Assembly (NCBI RefSeq): GCF_032116555.1
Contig: NZ_CP134949.1
Coordinates: forward strand, 3,162,001-3,226,000
Direction: 5' to 3'
Length of the DNA stretch: 64,000 bases
From: Halobaculum sp. XH14
GTDB lineage: Archaea; Halobacteriota; Halobacteria; Halobacteriales; Haloferacaceae
Shown piece by piece: positions 1-8,163 of the stretch; position 1 is the first letter of the stretch; every line of letters starts with the position of its first letter. The position numbers were made by a program, and so were the translations under genes. A model generated the notes under the pieces. It was not told where the DNA came from. It searched no databases and saw only the letters and a program-made list of their open reading frames with translations.

Positions 1-19
1 GGGGGTGGTCAGCGGGAAC

Positions 20-67
20 GTAAAGCGATGGTGTGGAAAGCTCGCTTTACAGTAAAGGGAACTTTAC
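20..67. promoter_or_regulatory. Clustered CTTTAC/GTAAAG operator-like repeats
   Basis: Four copies of one hexamer lie within 48 bp: GTAAAG at 20-25, CTTTAC at 45-50, GTAAAG at 52-57 and CTTTAC at 62-67. The middle two form the 13-bp palindrome CTTTACAGTAAAG. The stretch is much more AT-rich than its surroundings. It could be the promoter or operator of a gene beyond the left edge, and the HTH regulator at 228-602 is an obvious candidate binder, but that is inference. No gene is called between 1 and 227. Confidence 0.45.
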
Positions 68-227
68 ATCGGATGATAAATCTGCCGCTCGACGCCGCGC
101 TCCACCGACCGCCACCCGCCCGTCGTCGACCCGTCCCACGGCCGGACGGCAGCCCTCGTTCGATCCGACCGGAACCCGCCGGAGAACGAGCCGTTCGTCG
201 ATGTTGCTCCTCACCCACCGTCGTCGG

Positions 228-602
228 CTACGCCTCGTCGCCGAAGCCGTCGATGCGGTCGTGGACGGTGTCGGACCACTCGTCGAGCGCCGCGTGGAGC
301 ATCTCCTTGGCCTCACCCAGCGGGGTCGCCGTGTACTGGTAGACGTAGCCGCCGGGGTCGAGCAGCCGGCGCTCGCGCTCGGCGAGGTTCTTCTCGAGGA
401 GGGTCGTCAGCGACCGGTTCACGTTCGAGCGGTCCCGATCGAGCACCTCGGCGAGCTCCTCGACGGTGCTGCCCGGGTGGTCCCGCAGCGTGAGATACGT
501 CCGGCTCTCGTGTTCCTGGATCCCGAAGACGCAGGCCATCACGTGCTGGAACGTCGGCTCCTCGGTGTGGATGAGGTCCTCCATGTCGGGTGCGTCGCTC
601 AT
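228..602 (-). CDS. Winged-helix (TrmB/MarR-like) transcriptional regulator
   Basis: A 124-residue protein with one HTH: residues about 44-75 (STVEELAEVLDRDRSNVNRS) read as a recognition helix plus wing, the layout of haloarchaeal TrmB/MarR-type regulators that act on DNA as dimers. The N-terminal region (FQHVMACVFGIQEHESRTYL) resembles the helix preceding such domains. It is a single-domain protein without a sugar-binding TrmB C-terminus. The ATG at 602 directly precedes the conserved-looking sequence. It is a stand-alone gene, and its ligand and targets cannot be read from the sequence. The palindromic repeats at 20-67, beyond its 3' end, are possible targets. Confidence 0.8.
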   Translation of the reverse strand: MSDAPDMEDLIHTEEPTFQHVMACVFGIQEHESRTYLTLRDHPGSTVEELAEVLDRDRSNVNRSLTTLLEKNLAERERRLLDPGGYVYQYTATPLGEAKEMLHAALDEWSDTVHDRIDGFGDEA

Positions 603-706
603 CGGACCGGGCTACGGACGTGGCGCGGTTAAACCCCGACCATGGGGCAGTTCTGCCGGGTGACCTGCCGGAGAATCCGTCTGATAACCCGGCCGACGAG
701 GTCCGC

Positions 707-943
707 TCACTCCGCCTTCGCGTAGCCCATCTTCTCGATACACGCCCGCATCTCCGACTCGTCGGGGTGTTTGTGCAGCCGCGTCGGCGTGTCGCAGTAG
801 AACGTCTCGCCGTCGTGGCGGAGCGTGAGTTCCCGCTCGTCGCCGAACAGGTCCGCGGTGACGACGACGCGCCGCCCCGACCGCATCGCCTCGATGAGCT
901 CGTCGGCGGTCAGTTCACCGGCGTCGACGCGCAGCGGTGGCAT
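707..943 (-). CDS. Small conserved haloarchaeal protein of unknown function
   Basis: A 78-residue soluble acidic protein. Residues 1-20 (MPPLRVDAGELTADELIEAM) look like a short strand and helix, followed by a basic turn (RSGRRVVV) and a beta-rich middle. It has two cysteines (in FYCDTP and MRACIEK) and a C-terminal helix. There are no membrane segments and no recognised catalytic motif. It stands alone between the HTH gene, which is co-oriented and downstream, and the divergent VOC gene. Composition and codon use match the neighbours, so I take it as real without a function. Confidence 0.65.
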   Translation of the reverse strand: MPPLRVDAGELTADELIEAMRSGRRVVVTADLFGDERELTLRHDGETFYCDTPTRLHKHPDESEMRACIEKMGYAKAE

Positions 944-1002
944 CGACTAGGCGTGCGTGGCCCGCCGCCATGTTTCTTGCTCCCCGCCTCGAACGTCGGT
1001 CC

Positions 1003-1404
1003 ATGAACGCGCGCACCATCGACCACGCCACGCTCCACGTGCCGACCGACGGGCTCGAGGATGCCCGGGCGTTCTACGGCGACGCGCTCGGCTTCGACCT
1101 GGCGGGCGTCGAGCGCTTCGAGGCCGGGGAAACTCCATTCTTCGACGTCAGATTGACCCCCGAACACCTGCTCCACCTCTGGCCGACCGAGGAGTTCGCG
1201 GAACCGGACGGGACGGGCTACGACCACCTCGCGCTGGTCGTCGAGGAGGGAATCGAGGCGATCACGGCCGAACTGAACGCCGCCGGCGTCGAGATCGAAC
1301 GCCGGCTGGAGAACCCGGTGGGCGCGACCGGCCGCGCGCCGGCGGTGTACGTCCGGGACCCGTTCGGCTATCGGGTGGAGCTGAAGGAGCCGGTGGAGGG
1401 GTAG
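1003..1404 (+). CDS. VOC (glyoxalase/dioxygenase fold) family protein
   Basis: A 133-residue single-domain protein with paired beta-alpha-beta-beta-beta modules of the vicinal oxygen chelate superfamily. Visible hallmarks are the opening TIDHATLHVP with a metal-ligand-type His, ALGFDLAGVERFE, HLLHLWP, the second-module start GYDHLALVVE, and the end YVRDPFGYRVELKEP with the typical late Glu. The ATG at 1003 is chosen because homology-like sequence begins at once, whereas the open frame upstream reads as non-coding. VOC proteins range from glyoxalase I to fosfomycin-type enzymes and ring-cleaving dioxygenases, so the substrate is unknown. Confidence 0.85.
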   Translation: MNARTIDHATLHVPTDGLEDARAFYGDALGFDLAGVERFEAGETPFFDVRLTPEHLLHLWPTEEFAEPDGTGYDHLALVVEEGIEAITAELNAAGVEIERRLENPVGATGRAPAVYVRDPFGYRVELKEPVEG

Positions 1405-1493
1405 CGGGAAGGGAGTCGGGTCGCCGGAACGGCCTCAGTCGGTTGTCGACTTCTTCGAAACCGACGACGAAGGTATCGGCCGCCGGAGCGGCC

Positions 1494-2210
1494 TCAGTTC
1501 GTCGTCGATTTCGACCGCCCCTCGCTGGCGTCCTCGACCGTCTCCGCGGGGGGCTCGACGCCCTCCGCCGCCTCGGCGGTGTCCATCACCTTCTCGGTGT
1601 CGACGTGCCAGCGGCTGATCTCGTCCTCGTAGTCGGCGAGCCGTTCGGACACCTCCGCCTTCAGGTCGTCGTCGTTGACGTTCACCTCGAAGACGAACGC
1701 GGGGCCCTCCTCCTCGCCGCGGTTGGTCTTCTGGATGTTCGCCGAGACGAGATCGTTGTCGAAGTAGTACGGCGCGAGCTGGGTCATCACCTTCCGGTAG
1801 ACGGTGTCCTCGACCTTTCGGACGGCCTTCCTGCTCGCGGAGTCGGCCGCGCGTGCGACGTGGTCGATGGAGTCCTTCCAGGAGTCGAGCGCGCCCTCGC
1901 TGTCGCCGTTCTCGACCTTCTCGTAGGACTCCGAGAGCTTCTCGCCCGCGGTCTGGAGGTCGTCCTCGGCGGACTTGCCAGCCTTCTCTCCCTCGCCCTC
2001 GTCGACGCTGGCCTGCTCTGCGGTCTTCTCGCTCACGTCCTCGCCGAGTCGCTCGTGGACCTTCGGCCGCCACTCGTTCCACTCGGCGAACGGGTCCGAG
2101 GACGACTCGCGGATGCCCGCCTCGCGGAGGGCCCGGGTGATGCGCTCGCCGTGTTCGACGACGTCCCCCCAGTCCCCGCGGACCTTGAAGCCGGAGATGC
2201 TCTCCTCCAT
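1494..2210 (-). CDS. Conserved haloarchaeal acidic helical protein, unknown function
   Basis: A 238-residue, highly acidic soluble protein. The N-terminal half (about 1-60) contains SGFKVRGDWGDVVEHGERI and an alpha-helical block. Residues about 60-100 are a Glu/Lys/Ser-rich linker. Residues about 115-205 look like a folded domain (VYRKVMTQLAPYYFDNDLVS, then FVFEVNVNDDDLKAEVSERL), and the C-terminus is disordered. It resembles uncharacterised proteins restricted to halophilic archaea. There is no catalytic motif or membrane segment. It is monocistronic, converging on the VOC gene. The ATG at 2210 starts the folded-looking N-terminus directly. Confidence 0.75.
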   Translation of the reverse strand: MEESISGFKVRGDWGDVVEHGERITRALREAGIRESSSDPFAEWNEWRPKVHERLGEDVSEKTAEQASVDEGEGEKAGKSAEDDLQTAGEKLSESYEKVENGDSEGALDSWKDSIDHVARAADSASRKAVRKVEDTVYRKVMTQLAPYYFDNDLVSANIQKTNRGEEEGPAFVFEVNVNDDDLKAEVSERLADYEDEISRWHVDTEKVMDTAEAAEGVEPPAETVEDASEGRSKSTTN

Positions 2211-2325
2211 TGCTGCGTGGGCGGGCTACGCCCGCGAGAGGGATAAGCGTCCCTGCGTCGTCACACGGCTGTCAGACGGCGAGCACGTTCGGCGTCCGGC
2301 TCCCCGGCCGGTCGCCGACGAGCGG

Positions 2326-2517
2326 CTACCGGTCCCTGCGGCCCGTCAGCCGCGACGCGAGGCCGTCGAGACGCGACCGGACCCCGTCCGGGTCGACCGC
2401 GTCCTCGGCCGCGTACGGGTCCCGCGTGGCGCGCTCGGCGTCGTCGCGCCCCTCCTCGGTCTCGTCGGTGACGGTGCTCGTGAGATACACCGTGGATTCC
2501 ATCCCGCGCGTTCCCAT
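2326..2517 (-). CDS. Small acidic protein, unknown
   Basis: A 63-residue open frame beginning MGTRGMESTVYLTST, acidic in the middle and ending in a basic tail (LDGLASRLTGRRDR). A TATA-like stretch on the minus strand near 2550 (GATTTATGAC) would place a leaderless start close to 2517. An ATG five codons downstream (2502) is an alternative. The N-terminal MESTVYLTSTV could form a beta strand. No family is recognised. It lies in a 370-bp gap between larger genes that would otherwise be empty. Confidence 0.45.
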   Translation of the reverse strand: MGTRGMESTVYLTSTVTDETEEGRDDAERATRDPYAAEDAVDPDGVRSRLDGLASRLTGRRDR

Positions 2518-2587
2518 GGTGTTCGTTGGCAAGTGGGTCGATATCGGTCATAAATCTTCGGTCCCCCGGGGGCGGCCGTCGTCGCGG

Positions 2588-4039
2588 TCAGTCGTCCCCG
2601 ACGGCGACGGGTCCCTCGGCGGCGGAGGGGCGCGGCGTGGCCCCGCGGCCGAGCAGCGCCGTGACGAGGAGGACGAGCGGCGAGAGGAACGCGAAGAAGT
2701 AGTAGGGCGCGTACGAGAGCGTGCTCACGCCGAACACGCCGGCCATGTAGACCCCGCCCGCGTGCCACGGGATCAGCGCGCCGGTCGGCGTCCCGGCCGA
2801 TTCGATCGCGCGCGAGAGGTCCTCGCCGTCCAGCCCGTACTCATCGTAGAGGTTCCGGAGCGTCATCCCGGGGACGACGATGCTCAGGTACTGCTGGGCG
2901 GAGAACACGTTCACCGCGATGGCCGACGCGCCGGTGCCGATGACGAGCCCCGTGGTGCCCCGCACGGCGCGTGCGAGGTGGTGGGCCAGCACCGCCAGCA
3001 CGCCGGTCCGTTCGAGCAGGCCGCCCAGCGAGAGCGCGGCGACGACGACCGAGACCGTCCAGGCCGACCCGGAGAGGCCGCCGGTGACGAGCAGGTCGTT
3101 CACGAGCGCGACTCCGGTCTCGGGAGCGGTGCCCGAGAGGAACGTCTCCCAGGCGACCGTGAACGGCGCGCCCTGGACCAGCGTGGTCGTGACCGTCCCG
3201 GCGAGCGCGCCGGCGACGAGGGTCGGGAGCGCCGGGACGCCGTACAGCGCGAGGCCGAACGTGACCACGAGCGGCAGGAAGACGAGCGCCGAGACCGCGT
3301 ACGTTTCCGCGAGCGCGCCCTGGATCTCCGCGACGCTGCCGGCGGCGACGGCCTCGCCCGCCCGGAGCCCGAGGACCGCATAGAGGACGAGCGAGAGGCC
3401 GAACGCGACGACGGTGCCGTTCCGCATCGCGCGGATGTGATCGTACAGGTCCGTGTCCGTCACCGCGGCCGCGAGGTTCGTCGTGTCCGAGAGGGGCGAC
3501 TGCTTGTCGCCGGCGTACGCGCCGCTGAGGATCGCGCCCGCGGTCATCGGCGCCGGGACGGCGAGCCCCGAGCCGATGCCGACGAACGCGACCCCGAGCG
3601 TCCCGGCGGTGGTCCACGAGGAGCCGATGGAGAACGCGACGGCAAAGGAGAGCACCGCGGTCACGGGGAGGAACACCCCGGGGCCGAGCACCGAGAGCCC
3701 GTAGTACATCAGGCCGGGGATGGTCCCCGCGCTCACCCACGTCGAGATGAGCGCGTAGATGACGAAGAGGATGAGGATCGCCTGCAGCCCCATCAGCAGG
3801 CTGTCGGCGATGCCCTCGTAGAGGTCCTCCCACGGGAAGCCGAGCCAGTACCTGCCGACGAGGCCGGCGAGGACGATGCTCCACAGCAGCGGGCCGTGGG
3901 GCGCGAGCTTCAGGTAGCCCGAACCCACGCCGAGGAAGACGATCACGCCGAGCACTGGCACGAGCGCCTGTCCGAGGCTCGGCCGCACGTCGGGCGCGAT
4001 GTCGTCGTACGTTCGGGGTTCGACGGTGAGCGATGGCAC
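2588..4039 (-). CDS. nhaC: NhaC-family Na+/H+ antiporter
   Basis: About 483 residues with 11-12 hydrophobic segments. Family features include LVPVLGVIVFLGVGSGYLKL near the N-terminus, SIGSSWTTAGTLGVAF, the conserved polar loop GAYAGDKQSPLSDTTNLAAA typical of NhaC and related carriers, and GTPTGALIPWHAGG near the C-terminus. Such proteins exchange cytoplasmic Na+ for H+ at the membrane, apt for a salt-in halophile, though some relatives exchange organic acids. A GTG start at 4039 gives normal family length; the long frame upstream of it is a low-complexity artefact. An AT-rich block at 4081-4090 is a plausible minus-strand TATA box. Confidence 0.85.
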   Translation of the reverse strand: MPSLTVEPRTYDDIAPDVRPSLGQALVPVLGVIVFLGVGSGYLKLAPHGPLLWSIVLAGLVGRYWLGFPWEDLYEGIADSLLMGLQAILILFVIYALISTWVSAGTIPGLMYYGLSVLGPGVFLPVTAVLSFAVAFSIGSSWTTAGTLGVAFVGIGSGLAVPAPMTAGAILSGAYAGDKQSPLSDTTNLAAAVTDTDLYDHIRAMRNGTVVAFGLSLVLYAVLGLRAGEAVAAGSVAEIQGALAETYAVSALVFLPLVVTFGLALYGVPALPTLVAGALAGTVTTTLVQGAPFTVAWETFLSGTAPETGVALVNDLLVTGGLSGSAWTVSVVVAALSLGGLLERTGVLAVLAHHLARAVRGTTGLVIGTGASAIAVNVFSAQQYLSIVVPGMTLRNLYDEYGLDGEDLSRAIESAGTPTGALIPWHAGGVYMAGVFGVSTLSYAPYYFFAFLSPLVLLVTALLGRGATPRPSAAEGPVAVGDD

Positions 4040-4218
4040 GTGTACGCCCCAATAATAACCTGAAAGAATTGAGTGTGTCGTGTTTATTCTTACAAAGCAT
4101 GATGCCTGGTAGCGCCCGCCGTGCGTCTCGTGATCGTGGATCGCCCCGCTGCCGGCGACCGTCCGGGGGCGACGGCGGAGCGTACCGTTATTGTAGCCCG
4201 TCCGCCTAGGGGGCGGTA

Positions 4219-4461
4219 ATGAGGATCGAGTTCGACCGCGACACCTGCGTCGGGATGTTCCAGTGCGTCGCGGAGTGGGACGCCTTCGAGAAGAACGTGG
4301 ACGACGGGAAGGCGGACCTGCGGGGCGCGGAGGAGATCGAGGCGGACGTGTTCTCGCTGGAGGTCCCCGACGACGCGGAACTGGACGCGAAGTTCGCGGC
4401 ACGGACGTGTCCCGTCGACGCGATTCGGCTCTACGACGACGACGGCGAGCAGGTGATCTGA
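4219..4461 (+). CDS. Single-cluster ferredoxin
   Basis: An 80-residue acidic ferredoxin. The motif DTCVGMFQC supplies C10 and C16, and ARTCPVDAI supplies C64. This is the spacing of small monocluster ferredoxins in which the second ligand position of a [4Fe-4S] site is not Cys (here Gly12), as in [3Fe-4S] or labile [4Fe-4S] proteins. It probably acts as a soluble electron carrier, and the partner enzyme is not adjacent. A TATA-like GTTATTGTA sits around 4189, about 30 nt upstream, which fits a leaderless transcript. It is divergent from nhaC with a shared intergenic region. Confidence 0.85.
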   Translation: MRIEFDRDTCVGMFQCVAEWDAFEKNVDDGKADLRGAEEIEADVFSLEVPDDAELDAKFAARTCPVDAIRLYDDDGEQVI

Positions 4462-4568
4462 GTTCTTGGGTCGTCGGGTGCGTCGGTGGTGGGGAACTCG
4501 GTTGGGACCACCTCCAGAGCCCCCGCACCGCTCTACTCTGACGTTGGTTTGGTGGTGACGACGTTCCG

Positions 4569-4775
4569 GAAAGCCCCCGCGGCTATCGACTCGGTGGGGC
4601 CGCCGTCGTTCGAAGATCGAAGGTTTTCGTGACGCTGTCGGATTCCGGCGGAATCCGGCCGTCGACGGGAGATCGGCGGGTTCCCGTACTGACGAACGGC
4701 GCTCGCGCCGTTCGAACCACGCTCCTCGGCTCACTCACGTCGCTCGTTCGCTCGCGGTGCTTGACGGTCCGCGAC
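4569..4775 (+). repeat. Dispersed structured element, copy A (5' part only)
   Basis: The gap 4462-4948 has no gene. It carries GAAAGCCCCCGCGGC at 4569-4583, then GTTCGAAGATCGAAGG and TTTTCGTGA at 4608-4632. A perfect 9-bp hairpin follows (GAACGGCGC at 4694-4702, GCGCCGTTC at 4705-4713), then GAACCACGCTCCTC and a pyrimidine-rich run ending CGGTGCTTGACGGTCCGC. These blocks recur in the same order in copy B at 14052. Unlike B it lacks the terminal CCCCTTTCAGTCCCACCC module, so it looks truncated at the 3' end. Confidence 0.7.
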
Positions 4776-4948
4776 GGTGAACGATTCCACAGAGAACGAA
4801 GCGACGACAACCGAACCGACCCCGGAGCCGGCAGCCACGGGGACTCTCCAGGCCATCACCGCAAACCCCTCCCACGAGTACCCACGCTCGAACACCCCAG
4901 CCGATCACGGGGGAACCGTTAAGAGGAATCTCACCGTCACACCGACCG

Positions 4949-5065
4949 ATGACGGAGCCCCAGAACTGCCACATCCCGGAGTGGGCGGCGCTCATGGACG
5001 TCTCCGTCCCGGAGAGCGCGTGCGAGGAGCGGACGCTCGGCTCCCGCCCGCGGGACGAGGCCTGA
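4949..5065 (+). CDS. Micro-ORF of 38 residues, unknown
   Basis: A 38-codon ATG-to-TGA frame, too short for usual gene calling, encoding MTEPQNCHIPEWAALMDVSV followed by PESACEERTLGSRPRDEA. The first half looks like a compact helix with Trp, and there are two cysteines (C7 and C24). GTTAAGAGG at about 4918-4926 sits roughly 27 nt upstream as a possible TATA box. It lies between element copy A and hef, in the direction of hef. Composition is protein-like, but with no homology check it remains tentative. Confidence 0.4.
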   Translation: MTEPQNCHIPEWAALMDVSVPESACEERTLGSRPRDEA

Positions 5066-5129
5066 CGCCCGGTTTCAGTTCCGCCCCGGTTCACGAACGT
5101 TTACCCGCGATGGCGGCCAAGCACCCCTG

Positions 5130-7709
5130 ATGGCGGAGGCCGCCGACCCCGAGTACGTCGACCACGCCCTCCTGAACCCCGGGTTCATCGAGCGGCGGCG
5201 ATACCAGGTCCAGCTCGCAGAGACCGCGAAACGCGCCGACACGCTCGTCTGCCTGCCCACCGGGCTCGGCAAGACGACCGTCTCGCTGCTCGTGACCGCC
5301 GACCGGCTCTCCTCGGTCGGCGGCAAGGCGCTGCTGCTCGCGCCGACGAAGCCGCTCGTCCAGCAGCACACGGAGTTCTACCGCGAGGCGCTCTCGATCC
5401 CGGACGACGAGATCGTCACGTTCACCGGCGACGTGAAACCGGACGACCGCGCGGCGCTGTGGGACGACGCGCGCGTCGTGATCGCCACCCCGCAGGTCGT
5501 CGAGAACGACCTCGTCGGCAACCGCGTCTCGCTCGCGGACGTGACCCACGTCACCTTCGACGAGTGCCACCGCACGACCGGCGACTACGCGTACGTCTAC
5601 ATCGCCGAGCGCTACCACGCCGACGCGAGCGACCCGCTCGTGACGGGGATGTCCGCCTCACCGGGCGGCGACGAGGAGGAGATCCTGATCGTCTGTGAGA
5701 ACCTCGGGCTCGACGAGGTGGAGGTGATGACCGAGTCCGACGCGGACGTCGCCGAGTACACCCACGACACCGACGTCCAGTGGGAGAAGATCGAACTCCC
5801 CGAGTCGATCATCGAGATCCGCGACGCGCTGAACGAGGTGATCAGCGACCGACTGGAGACGCTCAAGTCGCTCGGCGTCTCGAACACGAGCCAGCCCGAC
5901 GTCTCGCAGAAACAGCTCAACAAGATGCGCGCACAGCTCCAGCGCATGATGGACGGCGGGAACTCGGACGCGTACAAGGGGATGTCCGTCCACGCCGAGG
6001 TGATGAAGCTCCGGCGTGCGGTCGAACTCGTCGAGACCCAGAGCGTCGAGGCGCTCCGGCGCTACTTCGAGCGCCAGCGCAACGCCGCCCGCTCGTCGGG
6101 CGCGTCGAAGGCGAGCCAGCGCCTCGTCGCCGAACCGGAGGTGCGGGAGGCGATGCGGAAGGCCGAGTCCTACGACGACCTCCACCCGAAGTTCCGCCGG
6201 ACGCGCGTGCTGCTCGCCCAGACGCTCGGCATCGGCGGCGGCGAGCGCGTCATCGTGTTCACGGAGTCCCGGGACACCGCCGAGGCGCTGACCGAGTTCC
6301 TCTCCGAGTCGTTCGACACCCGCCGGTTCGTCGGCCAGGGCGACAAGGAAGGCAGCGATGGGATGACGCAGAAACAACAGGGGGAGACGCTCGACGCCTT
6401 CCGCGCGGGCGAGTTCGAGGTGCTCGTCTCCACCTCCGTCGCCGAGGAGGGGCTCGACGTGCCCGAGGTCGACCTCGTGCTGTTCTTCGAACCCGTCCCC
6501 ACGGCCATCCGCTCCATCCAGCGGAAGGGCCGGACCGGCCGGCAGGACGAGGGCGCGGTCGTCGTGCTGATGGCCGAGGACACCCGCGACGAGGCGTACT
6601 TCTGGATCAGTCGACGGAAGGAGAAGCAGATGGAGGAGGAGCTCCGGTCGCTGAAGGGCGTCGCCGCGGACGTGGAGGCGGAACTGGGCGGGGACGGCCA
6701 GGCCGCGCTCTCCTCGTTCGAGGGCAACGGGGCCGGTGGCGACACGAATGGCGACAGCGGCGACGCGGCCGGCGACGTGGAGGGCGACGACGGCGACGAC
6801 GCCGATGCCGGTTCCAACGCGACGGCCGCGAACGACGGCACCGCGGCGGCGTCGACCGGGTCGGGGTCCCAGCCGGGCCTGACTGATTTCGACGCCGAAA
6901 CCGACGACGGCGCGGGCGACGGGGCGTCGAACGACGGGGCGGCGGGCTCCGATGCGGCTGCTGACGACGACGGCGGCGACGCGGACGGAGCCGACACCGA
7001 CGACGAGGGTGACGGGGACGGCGTCGTCGCGGCCGCCGGAACGAGCGACGACGTCGAGGGGACCGAGATCGTCATCGACCAGCGCGAACTCGACTCGACC
7101 ATCGCCCGCGACCTCTCCACGCGCGAGGGGATCACCACCCGGCTGGAGACGCTCGACGTGGGCGACTACGTGCTCTCGGACCGCGTCGCCGTCGAGCGCA
7201 AGTCGGTCGCCGACTTCCTCGACACGCTCGTCGGCGGCGACCGCTCGATGTTCGAGCAGGTCCGGGACACGGCGCGGGCGTACGCCCGGCCGGTCGTCAT
7301 CGTCGAGGGCGAGGACCTCTACGGCGAGCGGAACGTCCACCCGAACGCGGTCCGTGGCGCGCTCTCCTCGCTCGCCATCGACTTCGACGCGTCGGTGCTC
7401 CGGACCGAGGACGAGGCCGACACGACGGAACTGCTGGAGGTCATCGCGCGGCGCGAGCAGGAGACGAACGACCGCGAGGTGTCCGCCCACGGCGAGAAGG
7501 CGGCGAAGACGCTCGCCGAACAACAGGAGTACGTCGTCAGTTCGATCGCGGACATCGGCCCGGTGACCTCGCGGGCGCTGCTCGACCACTTCGGCACGGT
7601 CGAGGCGGTGATGACCGCGCGCGAGGACGACCTGCTGGAGGTGTCGGGCGTCGGCGAGGTGACGGCCGAACGCATCCGGGAGGTCGTCGGCGAGGAGTAT
7701 CCGGAGTAG
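5130..7709 (+). CDS. hef: Hef: SF2 helicase fused to XPF-family nuclease
   Basis: An 859-residue protein for repair of stalled forks and branched DNA. The N-terminal SF2 helicase has Walker A PTGLGKT (43-49, K48), motif II DECH (144-147), the helicase C-terminal domain with VSTSVAEEGLDVPEVD, and QRKGRTGRQ as motif VI. Residues about 530-640 are an acidic disordered linker containing QPGLTDFD (Q581), a PCNA-binding-like motif. The XPF nuclease domain has VERKSVADF (E689, R690, K691, D695), followed by tandem HhH (IADIGPVTSRALLDHFG). The ATG at 5130 lies about 30 nt after GTTTACC, suggesting a leaderless start. Hef is the archaeal FANCM/XPF-like enzyme. Complete and intact. Confidence 0.96.
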   Translation: MAEAADPEYVDHALLNPGFIERRRYQVQLAETAKRADTLVCLPTGLGKTTVSLLVTADRLSSVGGKALLLAPTKPLVQQHTEFYREALSIPDDEIVTFTGDVKPDDRAALWDDARVVIATPQVVENDLVGNRVSLADVTHVTFDECHRTTGDYAYVYIAERYHADASDPLVTGMSASPGGDEEEILIVCENLGLDEVEVMTESDADVAEYTHDTDVQWEKIELPESIIEIRDALNEVISDRLETLKSLGVSNTSQPDVSQKQLNKMRAQLQRMMDGGNSDAYKGMSVHAEVMKLRRAVELVETQSVEALRRYFERQRNAARSSGASKASQRLVAEPEVREAMRKAESYDDLHPKFRRTRVLLAQTLGIGGGERVIVFTESRDTAEALTEFLSESFDTRRFVGQGDKEGSDGMTQKQQGETLDAFRAGEFEVLVSTSVAEEGLDVPEVDLVLFFEPVPTAIRSIQRKGRTGRQDEGAVVVLMAEDTRDEAYFWISRRKEKQMEEELRSLKGVAADVEAELGGDGQAALSSFEGNGAGGDTNGDSGDAAGDVEGDDGDDADAGSNATAANDGTAAASTGSGSQPGLTDFDAETDDGAGDGASNDGAAGSDAAADDDGGDADGADTDDEGDGDGVVAAAGTSDDVEGTEIVIDQRELDSTIARDLSTREGITTRLETLDVGDYVLSDRVAVERKSVADFLDTLVGGDRSMFEQVRDTARAYARPVVIVEGEDLYGERNVHPNAVRGALSSLAIDFDASVLRTEDEADTTELLEVIARREQETNDREVSAHGEKAAKTLAEQQEYVVSSIADIGPVTSRALLDHFGTVEAVMTAREDDLLEVSGVGEVTAERIREVVGEEYPE

Positions 7710-7815
7710 TTGGATCGCGAGGGGCGACCGACAGGTGGTCGACGCGGCGCGCGGGACACGCGAGGATCCCGGACCGACCGGTGGGTTTACTGTCCGCTCG
7801 TGCGCAGTCGCTCCC

Positions 7816-8151
7816 ATGTCCCCTCCACGCGCCGACGACGGCGACCACTCCCCGCCCGGCCCCGACGCGGACCGTCCCGTCGGGACGGACGGCGGCGACG
7901 CGGGCCCCGGGTTCGACGAGGCAGCGCTCTATCTCGTCGTCCGCGAGGCGGTCGAGGACGCCATCCTCGGCGTGCTGGGAACGCTGCTGCTCGTCGGCGT
8001 CGCGTTCGTCCTGATCTGGGCCGGCGTCGTGAGCGCGATGTCGGCCGGGGCCCCCGTCGGATACGCCGTCGGCGGGGCGATCGCCCTCCTGGGGTTCTAC
8101 ATCGCCGCCGCGACGCTCGAAGTGATTCCGCCGGTCCGGGACTGGTTCTGA
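7816..8151 (+). CDS. Small membrane protein with disordered N-terminus
   Basis: 111 residues. The first about 38 are Pro/Asp/Gly-rich and disordered, followed by FDEAALYLVVREAVEDAI and two transmembrane helices: about 53-75 (LGVLGTLLLVGVAFVLIWAG) and about 82-104 (GYAVGGAIALLGFYIAAATL). The end is PPVRDWF. The ATG at 7816 is preceded by GTTTAC near 7785 at leaderless spacing. It resembles uncharacterised haloarchaeal two-helix proteins. It converges with trkH, with a 12-bp gap between stop codons, so it is probably a separate transcript. Confidence 0.7.
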   Translation: MSPPRADDGDHSPPGPDADRPVGTDGGDAGPGFDEAALYLVVREAVEDAILGVLGTLLLVGVAFVLIWAGVVSAMSAGAPVGYAVGGAIALLGFYIAAATLEVIPPVRDWF

Positions 8152-8163
8152 ACGGGTTCGTGG

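Noticed and set aside
2210-4063. 617-codon plus-strand frame opposite the NhaC-type antiporter
   Set aside because: It is an Asp/Glu/Arg-rich shadow of the membrane protein coding strand, without any recognisable fold.
4777-5130. 117-codon plus-strand frame before hef
   Set aside because: It has no family sequence and runs across the micro-ORF and the hef promoter. Treated as chance.
5110-5130. Six-codon upstream ORF overlapping the hef start
   Set aside because: The TATA box at about 5098-5104 predicts a transcript starting near 5130, so this ORF would lie outside the mRNA.
5658-7817. 719-codon minus-strand frame under hef
   Set aside because: The sense strand encodes Hef with complete helicase and nuclease motifs. 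The antisense translation is low complexity with no domain.
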